This document shows, in pieces, positions 1-6,493 of a stretch of DNA of 15,635 nucleotides. Below the pieces are notes generated by a model that did no database searches, had not been told where the DNA came from, and saw only the letters and a list, made by a program, of their open reading frames with translations. Within the stretch, counting starts at the first letter, position 1. Each line of letters opens with the position of its first letter. The translations under genes and the position numbers were made by a program. This stretch comes from an uncultured Bacilli bacterium (GTDB lineage Bacteria > Bacillota_I > Bacilli_A > RF39 > UBA660), in NCBI GenBank assembly GCA_944333305.1, contig CALVKV010000023.1, forward strand, positions 1 to 15,635, in the 5' to 3' direction.

Positions 1-117
1 TTAGGTGCAACAGGAACAGGTAAAACTTTTACCATGGCTAATGTTATTAAAGAAGTTAATAAACCAACTTTAATACTAGCCCATAATAAGACTTTAGCAG
101 GACAGCTCTATTCAGAG

Positions 118-146
118 ATGAAAGAATTATTCCCAGAAAATAATGT
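118..146. other. Candidate left attachment site (attL) within uvrB
   Basis: This 29-bp run, starting ATGAAAGAATTATTCC, is exactly repeated at 15346-15374. It is the longest exact run in an alignment that otherwise has 26 mismatches in 165 bp. Similarity continues with five mismatches to base 165 and then ends abruptly, so the crossover lies within about 118-165. The exact overlap used by the integrase cannot be read from one sequence. Confidence 0.6.
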
Positions 147-170
147 GGAGTATTTCGTCTCTTATAATGA

Positions 171-192
171 AAGACACCAAATTTGGTGTCTT
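171..192. repeat. Perfect 22-bp palindrome at the left end of the element
   Basis: The sequence reads AAGACACC-AAATTT-GGTGTCTT, fully self-complementary. It starts five bases after uvrB similarity ends. No run of T follows, so it is not an obvious terminator. It could bind a dimeric protein (recombinase accessory factor or repressor) or fold as a hairpin. Confidence 0.8.
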
Positions 193-281
193 ATCTAATA
201 GTATGAGAGATTATCTGTGCTTTATATTTCAATAGTTTTATAAAAGATTAGAATTAATAATATTAAAACTAAAAATATAAA

Positions 282-303
282 TTTGTGACTTTTATTCGTG
301 TAA
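282..303 (+). repeat. 22-bp direct repeat, left copy (possible arm-type recombinase site)
   Basis: The 22 bases, ending GTGACTTTTATTCGTGTAA, occur again exactly at 15017-15038, near the right end and in the same orientation. The copies sit about 117 bp inside the left uvrB breakpoint and about 350 bp inside the right one. Terminal direct repeats of this kind suit arm-type binding sites of a tyrosine recombinase. Alternatively they could be the real att core. Confidence 0.7.
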
Positions 304-323
304 AAATACATACTTACAAACTT
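302..323 (-). repeat. Inverted copy of a 22-bp motif found after the serine recombinase
   Basis: Read on the minus strand this matches 7200-7221 (plus strand) at 20 of 22 positions; the shared part starts AAGTTTGTAAGTA. It abuts the 22-bp direct repeat. In such AT-rich DNA one such match could arise by chance, but both copies lie at notable places: the element's left end and directly behind a recombinase gene. Confidence 0.5.
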
Positions 324-344
324 ACAGCTATTCTCTTATATATA

Positions 345-635
345 TCAAAATTTCTTTTTGGATTTTCTAGTACCAGTTACTTTATCTAAACGGTTTGGTA
401 CATTTCGATGAGACTCATCATATTTAAGTAATAAATAAGTATCTATATTCAATGCTTCAGCCAAACAGTCTAACTTTTCAAGACTAGGCGAAAATAAACC
501 TCTTTCCAAGTCAGATAAGTATTTATCAGTTAAATCAGCTTTAAAAGCTAAATCTTCCTGTGTTAACTTATTCTCAATTCTATAATATTTAAGATTAGTC
601 CTAAAAACTTCTCTTATGTCTTTTCTTATGCCCAC
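345..635 (-). CDS. XRE-family (Cro/C1) helix-turn-helix regulator
   Basis: This 96-residue protein has one helix-turn-helix domain at about residues 12-70, with the family pattern LTQEDLAFKADLTDKYLSDLERG and then SPSLEKLDCLAEAL. The remaining C-terminus is basic (KSKKKF end). The start is GTG at 635-633, preceded on the minus strand by the strong site AAGGTGGTGG about seven bases upstream; no closer in-frame ATG exists. It is transcribed away from the rest of the element and divergently from the replication-like gene at 902, the usual position of a repressor that holds such an element quiet. I infer that it controls the shared 636-901 region; the operator is not proven. Small regulators of restriction-modification systems look similar, but no such genes are nearby. 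Confidence 0.88.
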   Translation of the reverse strand: MGIRKDIREVFRTNLKYYRIENKLTQEDLAFKADLTDKYLSDLERGLFSPSLEKLDCLAEALNIDTYLLLKYDESHRNVPNRLDKVTGTRKSKKKF

Positions 636-743
636 TGTTGTACCACCACCTTATACAAATATTATAAAAATTGATTAATCCAACAAACACAAGGTTATAA
701 GGTGGTTAAAAATAGCATCCATTTAAAACGTGGTTAATGTTTT

Positions 744-804
744 ATTAAAGTAATATAAATTATTAACTTTAATTAAAACGTGTCCCAAAATGAACGTGGG
801 ATAC
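744..804. promoter_or_regulatory. Two hairpins in the divergent intergenic region
   Basis: The 636-901 region between the XRE gene and the HTH replication-like gene holds two foldable segments. The first pairs 744-755 with 761-773, a 12-bp stem with one bulge. The second pairs 780-787 with 797-804, an 8-bp stem with one G-T pair and a 9-base loop containing AACG. ACGTG motifs occur at 729-733, 779-783 (overlapping the stem) and 795-799. The region may combine repressor operators with origin or initiator-binding DNA; this is inference. Confidence 0.45.
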
Positions 805-841
805 TTTAGAATTGATGTTTTAATAATACTTATATTAGTGG

Positions 842-870
842 TTACTTTAAATGTTAAAACTGATTATAAT
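842..870 (+). promoter_or_regulatory. Likely promoter for the HTH replication-like gene
   Basis: A consensus -10 TATAAT lies at 865-870, with a weak -35 (TTACTT, 842-847) 17 bases upstream. The predicted transcript would start near 877, after the upstream in-frame ATG at 851, which supports the later start at 902. Confidence 0.5.
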
Positions 871-901
871 AAACCTTATATTTAAAGGTAAGGTTGATAT
901 T

Positions 902-1612
902 ATGACTATATTTAGAACAGTTAAAGATAATAATTATACAGTAATTAGTAATACATATTTAAAAGATGAGAATTTAAGTTTTGGTGCTATTGGGCTAATG
1001 ACAATATTATTATCTTGTAAAGATGATACAAAGTTTAGTGTCAGTTTAATTAGTAAAATAAGTCATAAGAGTAATAAAGTGGTTACCAAGTATCTTAATG
1101 AATTAAAAAGAAATAAGTATGTCTATGTTAAAAAGAAAAACACAAGAGATGGTTTTAAGTATGAGTATTCAATATATGAGTGTAAGGACTTTAACCCTTA
1201 TTTTCTTAATATTAGCCCAGATACCCAAAACCCAACATGGGAAAGCCCACCTATGGAGACGGGTAATACTATAATAAATACTATTAATAAACAAGATAAA
1301 ATAGATAAAACAAAATTGAACTTGTGTTTTTTAACTGAAAGTATTATTGACTCTGACTTTATTAAAGAAAATGATATTAATTTATTAAGTTATGACAACT
1401 TTCTATCTAAACTATTAGAAGAAAATAATAATCGACTAGTTATACAAGTTGTAAGTTATGTTGTAAAGAGAATTAAAGATAATGATTATTTAGATGAGAA
1501 GTCTAATCCTATTGAAAATCTACTTACATATTTTAAGTCATCAGTTATTAATAATTTAGAGTCTATGAAAGCTCGAGCTGATGACTCTCTCTTTGATGAC
1601 TGGGAAGAATAA
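902..1612 (+). CDS. HTH (winged-helix) replication-organiser-like protein
   Basis: This 236-residue protein begins MTIFRTVKDNNYTVISNTYL and continues with an LSFGAIGLMTILLS helix and a winged-helix segment to about residue 95. That pattern matches the helix-turn-helix proteins of Firmicutes mobile elements and plasmids often annotated as replisome organiser or replication initiator. A low-complexity linker (about residues 115-145, rich in N, T, I and K) is followed by a helical C-terminus containing NPIENLLTYFKSSV, which recalls the DnaD-like tail of such proteins, and an acidic end (DDWEE). The start at 902 has GGTAAGG upstream; an earlier ATG at 851 lies before the likely transcript start. 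It is flanked on both sides by hairpin-rich intergenic DNA, as expected near an origin. It probably recruits helicase or initiates replication of the element, but no enzymatic motif is visible. Confidence 0.65.
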   Translation: MTIFRTVKDNNYTVISNTYLKDENLSFGAIGLMTILLSCKDDTKFSVSLISKISHKSNKVVTKYLNELKRNKYVYVKKKNTRDGFKYEYSIYECKDFNPYFLNISPDTQNPTWESPPMETGNTIINTINKQDKIDKTKLNLCFLTESIIDSDFIKENDINLLSYDNFLSKLLEENNNRLVIQVVSYVVKRIKDNDYLDEKSNPIENLLTYFKSSVINNLESMKARADDSLFDDWEE

Positions 1613-1710
1613 CCTCTGCTGATAGTAATAATTAAGAAGAACTTGATAATAAATATAGAATATTTATATATCAAATTTCTTTTTAAATTACTATCACTTC
1701 TATGTATTCC

Positions 1711-1804
1711 GGAGTATCGTGGATTAACGAAAGATTAAAACTAATAAAATTATATACAGAATAGTAAAACTAATCCCAGAAGTACTCCAAAATAAACGTG
1801 GGAT
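1711..1804. repeat. Mutually exclusive inverted repeats
   Basis: GGAGTA (1711-1716) pairs with TACTCC (1783-1788), and GGATT (1721-1725) pairs with AATCC (1772-1776), giving an interrupted 11-bp stem with a 46-base loop. ATCCCA (1773-1778) can instead pair with TGGGAT (1799-1804). The segment CCAAAATAAACGTGGGAT (1787-1804) resembles CCAAAATGAACGTGGGAT at 785-802, on the other side of the HTH gene (17 of 18 bases). Confidence 0.55.
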
Positions 1805-1883
1805 GACTTATGGTAATAGTCTTACTTTACCTATGATAAAAGAAAGTGTATTTAATCAACTTTACTAATAAAAGTTAGAGTTT

Positions 1884-1912
1884 TTAAATATTATTAGAAT
1901 AATAATATTTAA
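1884..1912. repeat. AT-only 12-bp hairpin
   Basis: Bases 1884-1895 and 1901-1912 form a perfect 12-bp stem around a 5-base loop. No T tract follows on either strand, so it is not a typical terminator. It may serve as an easily melted or extruded element. Confidence 0.6.
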
Positions 1913-1925
1913 GAAAAATTGGTAG

Positions 1926-1953
1926 TTTACAAACTATAAAAACTTGATAATAT
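1926..1953 (+). promoter_or_regulatory. Promoter for the 1982-3635 operon, with overlapping palindrome
   Basis: TTTACA (1926-1931), a 16-base spacer and TAATAT (1948-1953) form a good promoter 29 bases before the first gene. TAGTTT-AC-AAACTA (1923-1936) covers the -35 box and may be an operator. Confidence 0.55.
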
Positions 1954-1981
1954 AACCACTAATAAGAAAGGTGGTGTATTT

Positions 1982-2233
1982 ATGGAAGATAAGTCAAATA
2001 TAATCTTACAAATAGAAGAACTATCTAAACTATCAAATGAATTAAAAGATAATGAAGTTTGTCAGATTATAAAGAAGATACTAGACTTAATTAATGATAT
2101 TTATATTTTAATTCCACAAAAAAGAATTAATAGATGTAAATATTGTAGCGAACTCACAGATAGTCAAGACCCAAATATACTATGTCCTAATTGTAGAGAA
2201 ACATTCGGACATAGTTTTTTTAATGAATTATAG
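1982..2233 (+). CDS. Small zinc-ribbon protein of unknown function
   Basis: This 83-residue protein has a helical N-terminal half (residues 5-45, rich in I, L, E and K) and a C-terminal zinc-binding motif: C52-X2-C55, then C68-X2-C71. Such ribbons commonly bind DNA or another protein. AAGAAAGGTGGTG lies just before the ATG. It is the first gene of a four-gene operon with an SSB-like protein next, so a role in DNA metabolism or its regulation is plausible. I do not recognise the family. Confidence 0.75.
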   Translation: MEDKSNIILQIEELSKLSNELKDNEVCQIIKKILDLINDIYILIPQKRINRCKYCSELTDSQDPNILCPNCRETFGHSFFNEL

Positions 2234-2248
2234 AAAGGAAAATTAAAT

Positions 2249-2536
2249 ATGTTAAATCAAATAATATTTGTAGGAATACTAAAAGAAATGATTATTAAAG
2301 ATGATTATTACATTATAAAATTAGAAGTACCAAGACGTATAAAAGAAAATGATACTAAACGTAGTGATATTATTACTTTAAAAAAATATGGGATTAATCA
2401 ACTTATGGAAGAACAAATGGAAATAGACGGAATTGTCGGCACAAAAGGACATATTGAAACAGATGATAATGAAATAATGACAAATGTAATAGATAGACTT
2501 ACATTTCTATCATCAAAGAAAAGGAGTAATAAATAA
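2249..2536 (+). CDS. Short SSB-like (OB-fold) protein
   Basis: The 95-residue protein starts MLNQIIFVGIL, the beta-1 signature of bacterial single-stranded DNA-binding proteins (LNQ-h-hLVG-L). It keeps the expected order: a KLEVPR strand, and IVGTKGHIET corresponding to the G-x-KG-x-h-x-T strand, followed by NVIDRLTFLSSKK near the end as in SSBs. It is shorter than housekeeping SSB (usually 110-180 residues) and has a basic KKRSNK tail instead of the acidic partner-binding tail. It should bind ssDNA but may not recruit host repair proteins. AGAAAGGAAAA provides the ribosome site, and its stop overlaps the next ATG by one base. This family sits with plasmid/ICE replication genes. Confidence 0.72.
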   Translation: MLNQIIFVGILKEMIIKDDYYIIKLEVPRRIKENDTKRSDIITLKKYGINQLMEEQMEIDGIVGTKGHIETDDNEIMTNVIDRLTFLSSKKRSNK

Positions 2537-3216
2537 TGGACGTACTTGATATACATTATAAATACGACTATAAAGGTCGCTTACTTTATATGTTGTTACT
2601 AAACTATTATAGAAAGTATTACTCTGACAATAGATTTAATGGTAAAGTAGTTGTCGCTTGTTCTACTACATCAAGACTTATGAAAGATTATGATATATTT
2701 TATAACACTATCAATTTATTAACAGTTAGTGATATTATTAAATTAAATAACTTTACTTACTTCTATGACAAACAACTAAAGCTACTATTTAAAAAGTTAA
2801 GAGAGAAAAACGTTAGTTATGACAAGTTAATCAAAGGAATTAAAGAAGAATATACTAAAGATAAATCTTTATATTATGATGACCTCTGTGATAACCACCA
2901 CAATTTACCCAGTGATAAAAATGTTATATTTGTTGAAGTAAATAATCTAGTTCAAATATATAGTAAATACTTAATTAGAGATATATTCATACCAGAGAAA
3001 CAGTATGTATCACAACTAGAAAGACAACACGGTGGTTTATACTTTGTTTTAAGTGAATATGTAGAAGAATTTATTAAGATGATTAATATATTAAAAGCTC
3101 ACGTTAATATACAAGATGATTTTCTTAAATTAAATCTATTTATAGATACTGATAAAGGTATAGATATAGTTGACAAAGTTAATAGTAGAACAAGAGATGA
3201 AGAAGATGAGGAATAA
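2536..3216 (+). CDS. Hypothetical protein (226 aa), SSB operon
   Basis: I do not recognise this 226-residue protein. It looks soluble and mostly helical, rich in K, Y, D and L, with a strongly acidic end (TRDEEDEE). No nucleotide-binding, nuclease or membrane motif is visible. Its ATG overlaps the stop of the SSB-like gene by one base and has AAAGGAG upstream, so the two are translationally coupled. The next gene starts two bases after its stop. Its place in the operon suggests a part in element replication or its control. Confidence 0.8.
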   Translation: MDVLDIHYKYDYKGRLLYMLLLNYYRKYYSDNRFNGKVVVACSTTSRLMKDYDIFYNTINLLTVSDIIKLNNFTYFYDKQLKLLFKKLREKNVSYDKLIKGIKEEYTKDKSLYYDDLCDNHHNLPSDKNVIFVEVNNLVQIYSKYLIRDIFIPEKQYVSQLERQHGGLYFVLSEYVEEFIKMINILKAHVNIQDDFLKLNLFIDTDKGIDIVDKVNSRTRDEEDEE

Positions 3217-3218
3217 TA

Positions 3219-3635
3219 ATGTTAGCAGATGAATTAATCAATAAACTTTTAAATAGTGATACTTATAAAGAATATGATAAGATTTACAAAGATAAAAACT
3301 ATGTTGACCCACAACTATTAAAACAATTATTACTAGAACACCACGACTTATATGAATTATTTTTAAAAGCTAATATTATCTTGTATAAGTATGAGACTAA
3401 AGGATTAAAGAAAAGTTTTGATGATTGTTACTATCATAATGGAAAGAGATTATTTTTAGAAGATGTATATAATGTTTTACTATATTACTATTCACACTAC
3501 TCTAGGTGTAAGATTGTTTTAAAAAAGATGATACAATTAAAACTTGTACCAATAAGTGAAAGAAAAATATTAAAACTTATTCTTAATAGAGATATAAGTA
3601 AAGAGCTTATTCCACTTAACTTGACACAACTATAA
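3219..3635 (+). CDS. Hypothetical protein (138 aa), last gene of the SSB operon
   Basis: The family is not recognised. The 138-residue protein is predicted to be helical, rich in L, K and Y, with no transmembrane segment or catalytic motif that I can identify. A GATGAGGAATAAT ribosome site lies within the end of the preceding gene. No clear terminator follows; a separate promoter begins about 30 bases after its stop. Confidence 0.75.
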   Translation: MLADELINKLLNSDTYKEYDKIYKDKNYVDPQLLKQLLLEHHDLYELFLKANIILYKYETKGLKKSFDDCYYHNGKRLFLEDVYNVLLYYYSHYSRCKIVLKKMIQLKLVPISERKILKLILNRDISKELIPLNLTQL

Positions 3636-3664
3636 TATTAACAGTTTTAAAAAATGGAATTTTA

Positions 3665-3673
3665 TGCTATACT
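3665..3673 (+). promoter_or_regulatory. Extended -10 promoter for the membrane protein gene
   Basis: TGC-TATACT is an extended -10 element, with only a weak -35 (TTTTAA) 17 bases before it. The leader to the ATG at 3732 contains a small hairpin, CATAC (3696-3700) with GTATG (3706-3710). Confidence 0.5.
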
Positions 3674-3731
3674 ATTGATAGAATAAACTAGAAGTCATAC
3701 AGTTAGTATGTTGTAAGAGGTGTAGTGTAGT

Positions 3732-4424
3732 ATGAATAATGATTTAAATGATTATAACAAAGAATTAAGCGATAAATATATAGAAAATATGCGTACTAAA
3801 ATAAAATTATTATATTTTCTTAAAAATATATTAATAATTCCTTTTATTATAGCTTTATTTTATTGGTTACCATACGGAGTAATGTTCTTAATTGGAGAGT
3901 CTAGTTATTTAATGAAATCGCTTCCATCATTTACAATAATGGTTTTAAGTTTTATTGGAAGAAAATATCTCTCTTATAAATTAAGCACTAGATGGATTAC
4001 AATTGCAGGCCCAAAAAGGTTCAACATAGATATGCCTATGTATTTACATAATATTCAAAATAAGCTTATTCCCAAATTAGCAGAAAAAGGCATAGTATTA
4101 AATTATAGATATAGTTATATACAACCTGGCGAAGTATGGTTTGAAACAGAAAATATTGAACCTAGATTAAGAATATGTTTTTATAATAATCGTATAGAAA
4201 TCATTAATGAAAAAAACTATCCTTATCCAATGTTTGTTGGTGTATATAATGCTACACTTGTTGACAATTTAATTGATAAAGATACAACAGGAAGAATTGG
4301 AGAAATAGACTTAACAACTGATGAAAATGTAGAAGAAGCTGTTGAATTAATAATTAACAAGATTAACGAACTCCATAAAATAGGATATATAACTAAAATA
4401 ATTGCAGATTATGAAGAAAATTAA
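3732..4424 (+). CDS. Membrane-anchored protein of unknown function
   Basis: The 230-residue protein has a charged 25-residue N-terminus, then a hydrophobic stretch at about residues 26-56 (ILIIPFIIALFYW and following) and a second hydrophobic segment at about 60-78, followed by a basic patch. The remaining 150 residues are soluble and of mixed strand/helix character. A hairpin membrane anchor with a large cytoplasmic C-terminal domain is likely. No known catalytic motif is visible. AAGAGGTG lies upstream of the ATG at a rather long distance (about 9-10 bases). It has its own promoter and is followed by a short peptide gene, so it may be accessory cargo such as a defence, exclusion or stress function. 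Confidence 0.75.
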   Translation: MNNDLNDYNKELSDKYIENMRTKIKLLYFLKNILIIPFIIALFYWLPYGVMFLIGESSYLMKSLPSFTIMVLSFIGRKYLSYKLSTRWITIAGPKRFNIDMPMYLHNIQNKLIPKLAEKGIVLNYRYSYIQPGEVWFETENIEPRLRICFYNNRIEIINEKNYPYPMFVGVYNATLVDNLIDKDTTGRIGEIDLTTDENVEEAVELIINKINELHKIGYITKIIADYEEN

Positions 4425-4462
4425 TTAGTAAATAAATTTATGAAAGGTGGTGATTTTAAAAA

Positions 4463-4615
4463 ATGCATACTTACTTAATAAAATATTATGTAGATAATTC
4501 AGCAAATACAACAGAAGAAACAGTAACAGCTTCCAGTGAATATAATGCAAAACAGTTAATACTAACAAAGTATTCAGGACATGATGTACATATTTTAAAT
4601 ATAAAGATGATTTAA
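4463..4615 (+). CDS. Small 50-residue protein
   Basis: A short open frame encodes a protein beginning MHTYLIKYYVDNSANTTEET and ending HILNIKMI. It is preceded by AAAGGTGGTGAT, one of the best ribosome binding sites in the window, nine bases before the ATG. The mix of short strands and one helix (residues 26-38) suggests a compact folded domain. It lies 38 bases after the membrane protein gene and is followed by a hairpin. Function unknown; a partner of the membrane protein or a small regulator is possible. Confidence 0.6.
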   Translation: MHTYLIKYYVDNSANTTEETVTASSEYNAKQLILTKYSGHDVHILNIKMI

Positions 4616-4644
4616 TAATAAAAGATTAATTCATCTTTTATTAT
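4615..4644 (+). terminator. Hairpin after the small protein gene (possible terminator)
   Basis: Bases 4615-4626 and 4633-4644 form a perfect 12-bp stem with a 6-base loop. The stem is AT-rich and the 3' arm contains TTTT, but no long T tract follows, so termination would be weak. Confidence 0.5.
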
Positions 4645-4650
4645 ATATAC

Positions 4651-4678
4651 TTTACGATAAAAAAAATGATATTATATT
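4651..4678 (+). promoter_or_regulatory. Promoter for the ATPase-sirtuin pair
   Basis: TTTACG (4651-4656), a 16-base spacer and TATATT (4673-4678). Transcription would begin near 4685, after the upstream ATG at 4666, leaving the ribosome site and the ATG at 4705. Confidence 0.5.
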
Positions 4679-4704
4679 TCAAAGAAAGAGAGATGATAAA
4701 ATAT

Positions 4705-5145
4705 ATGGAGATATTAAAAAACAAGAATTTAATTTTAGTAAATGGAAAAACTGGAAGTGGTAAATCTACTTTTTTAGTAGATATATCTAATTCTATAAAA
4801 GACAAAACAATGTGTTTCATAGATTTAGAAGGTTCTACTATTAGTAGATTAAAATTAAATGATAACATAGATGTATATCTCAAACGCATAGATGACTTTT
4901 CAATAATAGATAAGATAATTAATAAATATGAAATTATTGTTATAGATTATCTTCAATTACTATCATATTCATTAAATAAAGAATCCACTACTCTACTCAG
5001 TCTATTAAAAGAATTAGCTGTTAATTTAAATAAAGTTATTATAGTAAGTTATTGTGAAAGTTCATATACTATTGATAAAAGTATAGATAAATGTAAAGAA
5101 TATGCAGACTTAATTATAACTATAGAAAAGCCACTACTTCATTAA
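4705..5145 (+). CDS. Small RecA/DnaB-like P-loop ATPase
   Basis: The 146-residue protein has Walker A GKTGSGKST at residues 14-22 and Walker B IIVIDYLQLL with aspartate D81. The DYLQL form is typical of DnaB/RecA-fold ATPases. It is far smaller than DnaB helicase C-terminal domains, so it is a minimal ATPase core and not a full helicase. ATGs exist at 4666, 4693 and 4705; I chose 4705 because AGAGAGATGATAAA-TATATG matches almost exactly the leader of the sirtuin gene, where the start is clear, and because the predicted transcript begins after 4666. The sirtuin gene follows after 30 bases, so they are probably co-transcribed. The function, possibly a switch or loading ATPase paired with Sir2, is inference. 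Confidence 0.75.
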   Translation: MEILKNKNLILVNGKTGSGKSTFLVDISNSIKDKTMCFIDLEGSTISRLKLNDNIDVYLKRIDDFSIIDKIINKYEIIVIDYLQLLSYSLNKESTTLLSLLKELAVNLNKVIIVSYCESSYTIDKSIDKCKEYADLIITIEKPLLH

Positions 5146-5175
5146 TACTATATAAAGAAAAGAGATGATAAATAT

Positions 5176-5901
5176 ATGAATAGCGATATCATTAAATTAA
5201 AAGAAATAATAAAAAATTCAAATAATATAGTATTTTTAGGCGGAGCTGGTGTATCAACTGAAAGTGGATTAAAAGATTTCAAAGGAGAAAATGGACTATA
5301 TAAACAAAAATATGATAAACAAGCAGAATATTATTTAAGTGTAAAATGTTTTTATGAAAACCCACAAGAATTTTATAATTTTTATAAAACTAATATGAAC
5401 TCATTAAATATTGAGCCTAATATAACTCATTATTATTTAACTAAATTAGAACAAAAAGGAAAGTTAAAAGCAATAGTAACCCAAAATATAGACGGATTAC
5501 ATCAAAAAGCAGGTAGTAAAAATGTATTGGAAGTACACGGTACTATTTATAAAAATCATTGTATTAAATGTGGTAAAGAATATAGTGCAGACTTTGTATT
5601 TAACAGTAAGGGTATTCCTCTGTGTGAGTGTGGTGGAATTATTAAGCCTAATGTAGTTCTATATGGTGAAATGCTTTCAGAAGAATACTCTTTAGCATCT
5701 TCATATATTTTTAAAGCAGAAACATTAATCGTAGCAGGAACATCACTCACTGTAGAACCAACTTGTAGTTTAGTAAAATTATTTAATGGTAAGAATATGG
5801 TTATTATTAATAAAGACTCAACACAATATGATAATTTAGCTACATTAGTTATTCACGATAGTCTTAAAAACGTTATAAGTGAATTGTTTAATGATATTTA
5901 A
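5176..5901 (+). CDS. Sir2-family NAD-dependent protein deacylase (sirtuin)
   Basis: This is a full-length 241-residue sirtuin, the usual size for bacterial CobB/Sir2. It shows the NAD-binding GGAGVSTESGLKDFKG (residues 22-37), TQNIDGLHQKAG (from T102; N104, D106), the catalytic histidine H121 in EVHGT, a complete zinc site (C129-X2-C132 and C150-X-C152), PNVVLYGE and the late GTSLTVEP NAD-binding loop. The family removes acyl groups from lysine using NAD and releases nicotinamide; some Sir2 proteins in phage defence instead destroy NAD. The intact zinc site and standard length favour deacylase. It lies behind a small P-loop ATPase with a near-identical leader and before a strong terminator. 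A sirtuin on a mobile element could change host protein acylation or act in conflict between elements; neither is shown here. Confidence 0.93.
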   Translation: MNSDIIKLKEIIKNSNNIVFLGGAGVSTESGLKDFKGENGLYKQKYDKQAEYYLSVKCFYENPQEFYNFYKTNMNSLNIEPNITHYYLTKLEQKGKLKAIVTQNIDGLHQKAGSKNVLEVHGTIYKNHCIKCGKEYSADFVFNSKGIPLCECGGIIKPNVVLYGEMLSEEYSLASSYIFKAETLIVAGTSLTVEPTCSLVKLFNGKNMVIINKDSTQYDNLATLVIHDSLKNVISELFNDI

Positions 5902-5963
5902 AAAATATTTATATTATTAATTATGATACCAAAACTTCTAAAGAAGTTTAAGTTCAAATTTTC

Positions 5964-5994
5964 GTGTCTATATATTTATACAGACACTTTTTTT
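5964..5994 (+). terminator. Rho-independent terminator after the sirtuin gene
   Basis: GTGTCT (5964-5969) pairs with AGACAC (5982-5987); after one mismatch the stem continues for three pairs. Seven T residues follow (5988-5994). This closes the ATPase-sirtuin unit. Confidence 0.85.
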
Positions 5995-6066
5995 ACACTC
6001 TTTTTATATATGATAATGAACGCCTTTTTATCAAGGTGTATGAGAGTTAACGAAAGGACTGATATT

Positions 6067-6351
6067 ATGACTACAGAACTAATAAGATTAAAAGATGTGT
6101 CTAAAAAACTTAATTTATCAACAGCGACACTTCGTAAGTATATACATAATGGAAAGTTAAAGGCTATAAAAGTTGGTGGTAATTATATGGTTAATATTAA
6201 TGATTATGATGAGTTTGTCTTTAACTTATATGTTGAAAGTTTAGGATTAAATCCAGCTAAAGTCAAAGAGTATTTAGAAAATGAAGCAAAGAAAGAATTA
6301 GAACAAGAGTTAAATAAACTGATGAAACAAATTGATCTAATAAAAGATTAA
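6067..6351 (+). CDS. Excisionase/MerR-like HTH DNA-binding protein
   Basis: The 94-residue protein has an excisionase-type helix-turn-helix with wing at residues 5-55: LKDVSKKLNLSTATLRKYI, then GKLKAIKVGGNYMV. The C-terminal 30 residues are highly charged (E, K) and probably a coiled coil for pairing. The ATG at 6067 follows AACGAAAGGAC; an upstream in-frame ATG at 5923 would add 48 residues across the terminator at 5964-5994, so I reject it. It precedes a serine recombinase gene by 142 bases. In IS607-type transposases a similar HTH is fused to a serine recombinase; here the two parts are separate proteins, and the HTH may steer or regulate the recombinase. Confidence 0.8.
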   Translation: MTTELIRLKDVSKKLNLSTATLRKYIHNGKLKAIKVGGNYMVNINDYDEFVFNLYVESLGLNPAKVKEYLENEAKKELEQELNKLMKQIDLIKD

Positions 6352-6493
6352 TTGTACTTTGTTAAAACTATGTATTAAAATAACCCTATCTTTATTTAGT
6401 ATTAAAAATGTCATCACTTTAAAACAATGATGTAAAATTATTAATATTAAATTAAAGGAAGGTTTATTTTTATATTGAGGGAGGTTTAATAAA

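Larger units (their letters stand above)
1..198 (+). pseudogene. uvrB: Truncated uvrB 5' fragment (host copy, cut by the element)
   Basis: The reading frame is open from base 1 and encodes the UvrB N-terminal ATPase region: Walker A GATGTGKT, then the conserved [14 protein letters not shown] stretch and EYFVSY. Similarity to the intact copy at 15229-15393 is 139/165 bases, with almost all changes synonymous (only K-E versus A-K at codons 17-18 alters protein). After codon 55 (base 165) the sequence stops resembling UvrB; about ten unrelated codons follow, ending in TAA at 196-198. The true 5' end lies outside the window. A product, if made, would lack the beta-hairpin, the rest of the helicase and the UvrA/UvrC contacts, so it should be non-functional. 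I infer it is the original host 5' end, disconnected by insertion. Confidence 0.9.
1613..1981. other. 369-bp non-coding region with several inverted repeats
   Basis: No convincing gene is present. A 20-codon open frame at 1702-1764 lacks a ribosome binding site. The region contains a long-range inverted repeat (1711-1725 with 1772-1788), a competing hairpin (1773-1778 with 1799-1804), a 12-bp AT hairpin (1884-1912), a short palindrome (1923-1936) and a promoter before 1982. It is a candidate origin of replication, transfer origin or structured leader. Confidence 0.6.

Noticed and set aside
851..901. Upstream start (ATG 851) for the replication-like HTH protein
   Set aside because: It overlaps the likely -10 box TATAAT at 865-870 and lacks a good ribosome site; 902 has both an upstream site and the family's usual N-terminus.
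1702..1764. 20-residue peptide gene
   Set aside because: No ribosome binding site, and it lies across the inverted repeat region; too short to support.
5923..6066. 48-residue N-terminal extension of the HTH protein
   Set aside because: It runs through a clear terminator and is not part of the excisionase fold; the ribosome site is before 6067.
6412..6432. CATCA/TGATG inverted repeat as resolvase res site
   Set aside because: Only five paired bases with an 11-base loop; too weak and no second subsite was found.
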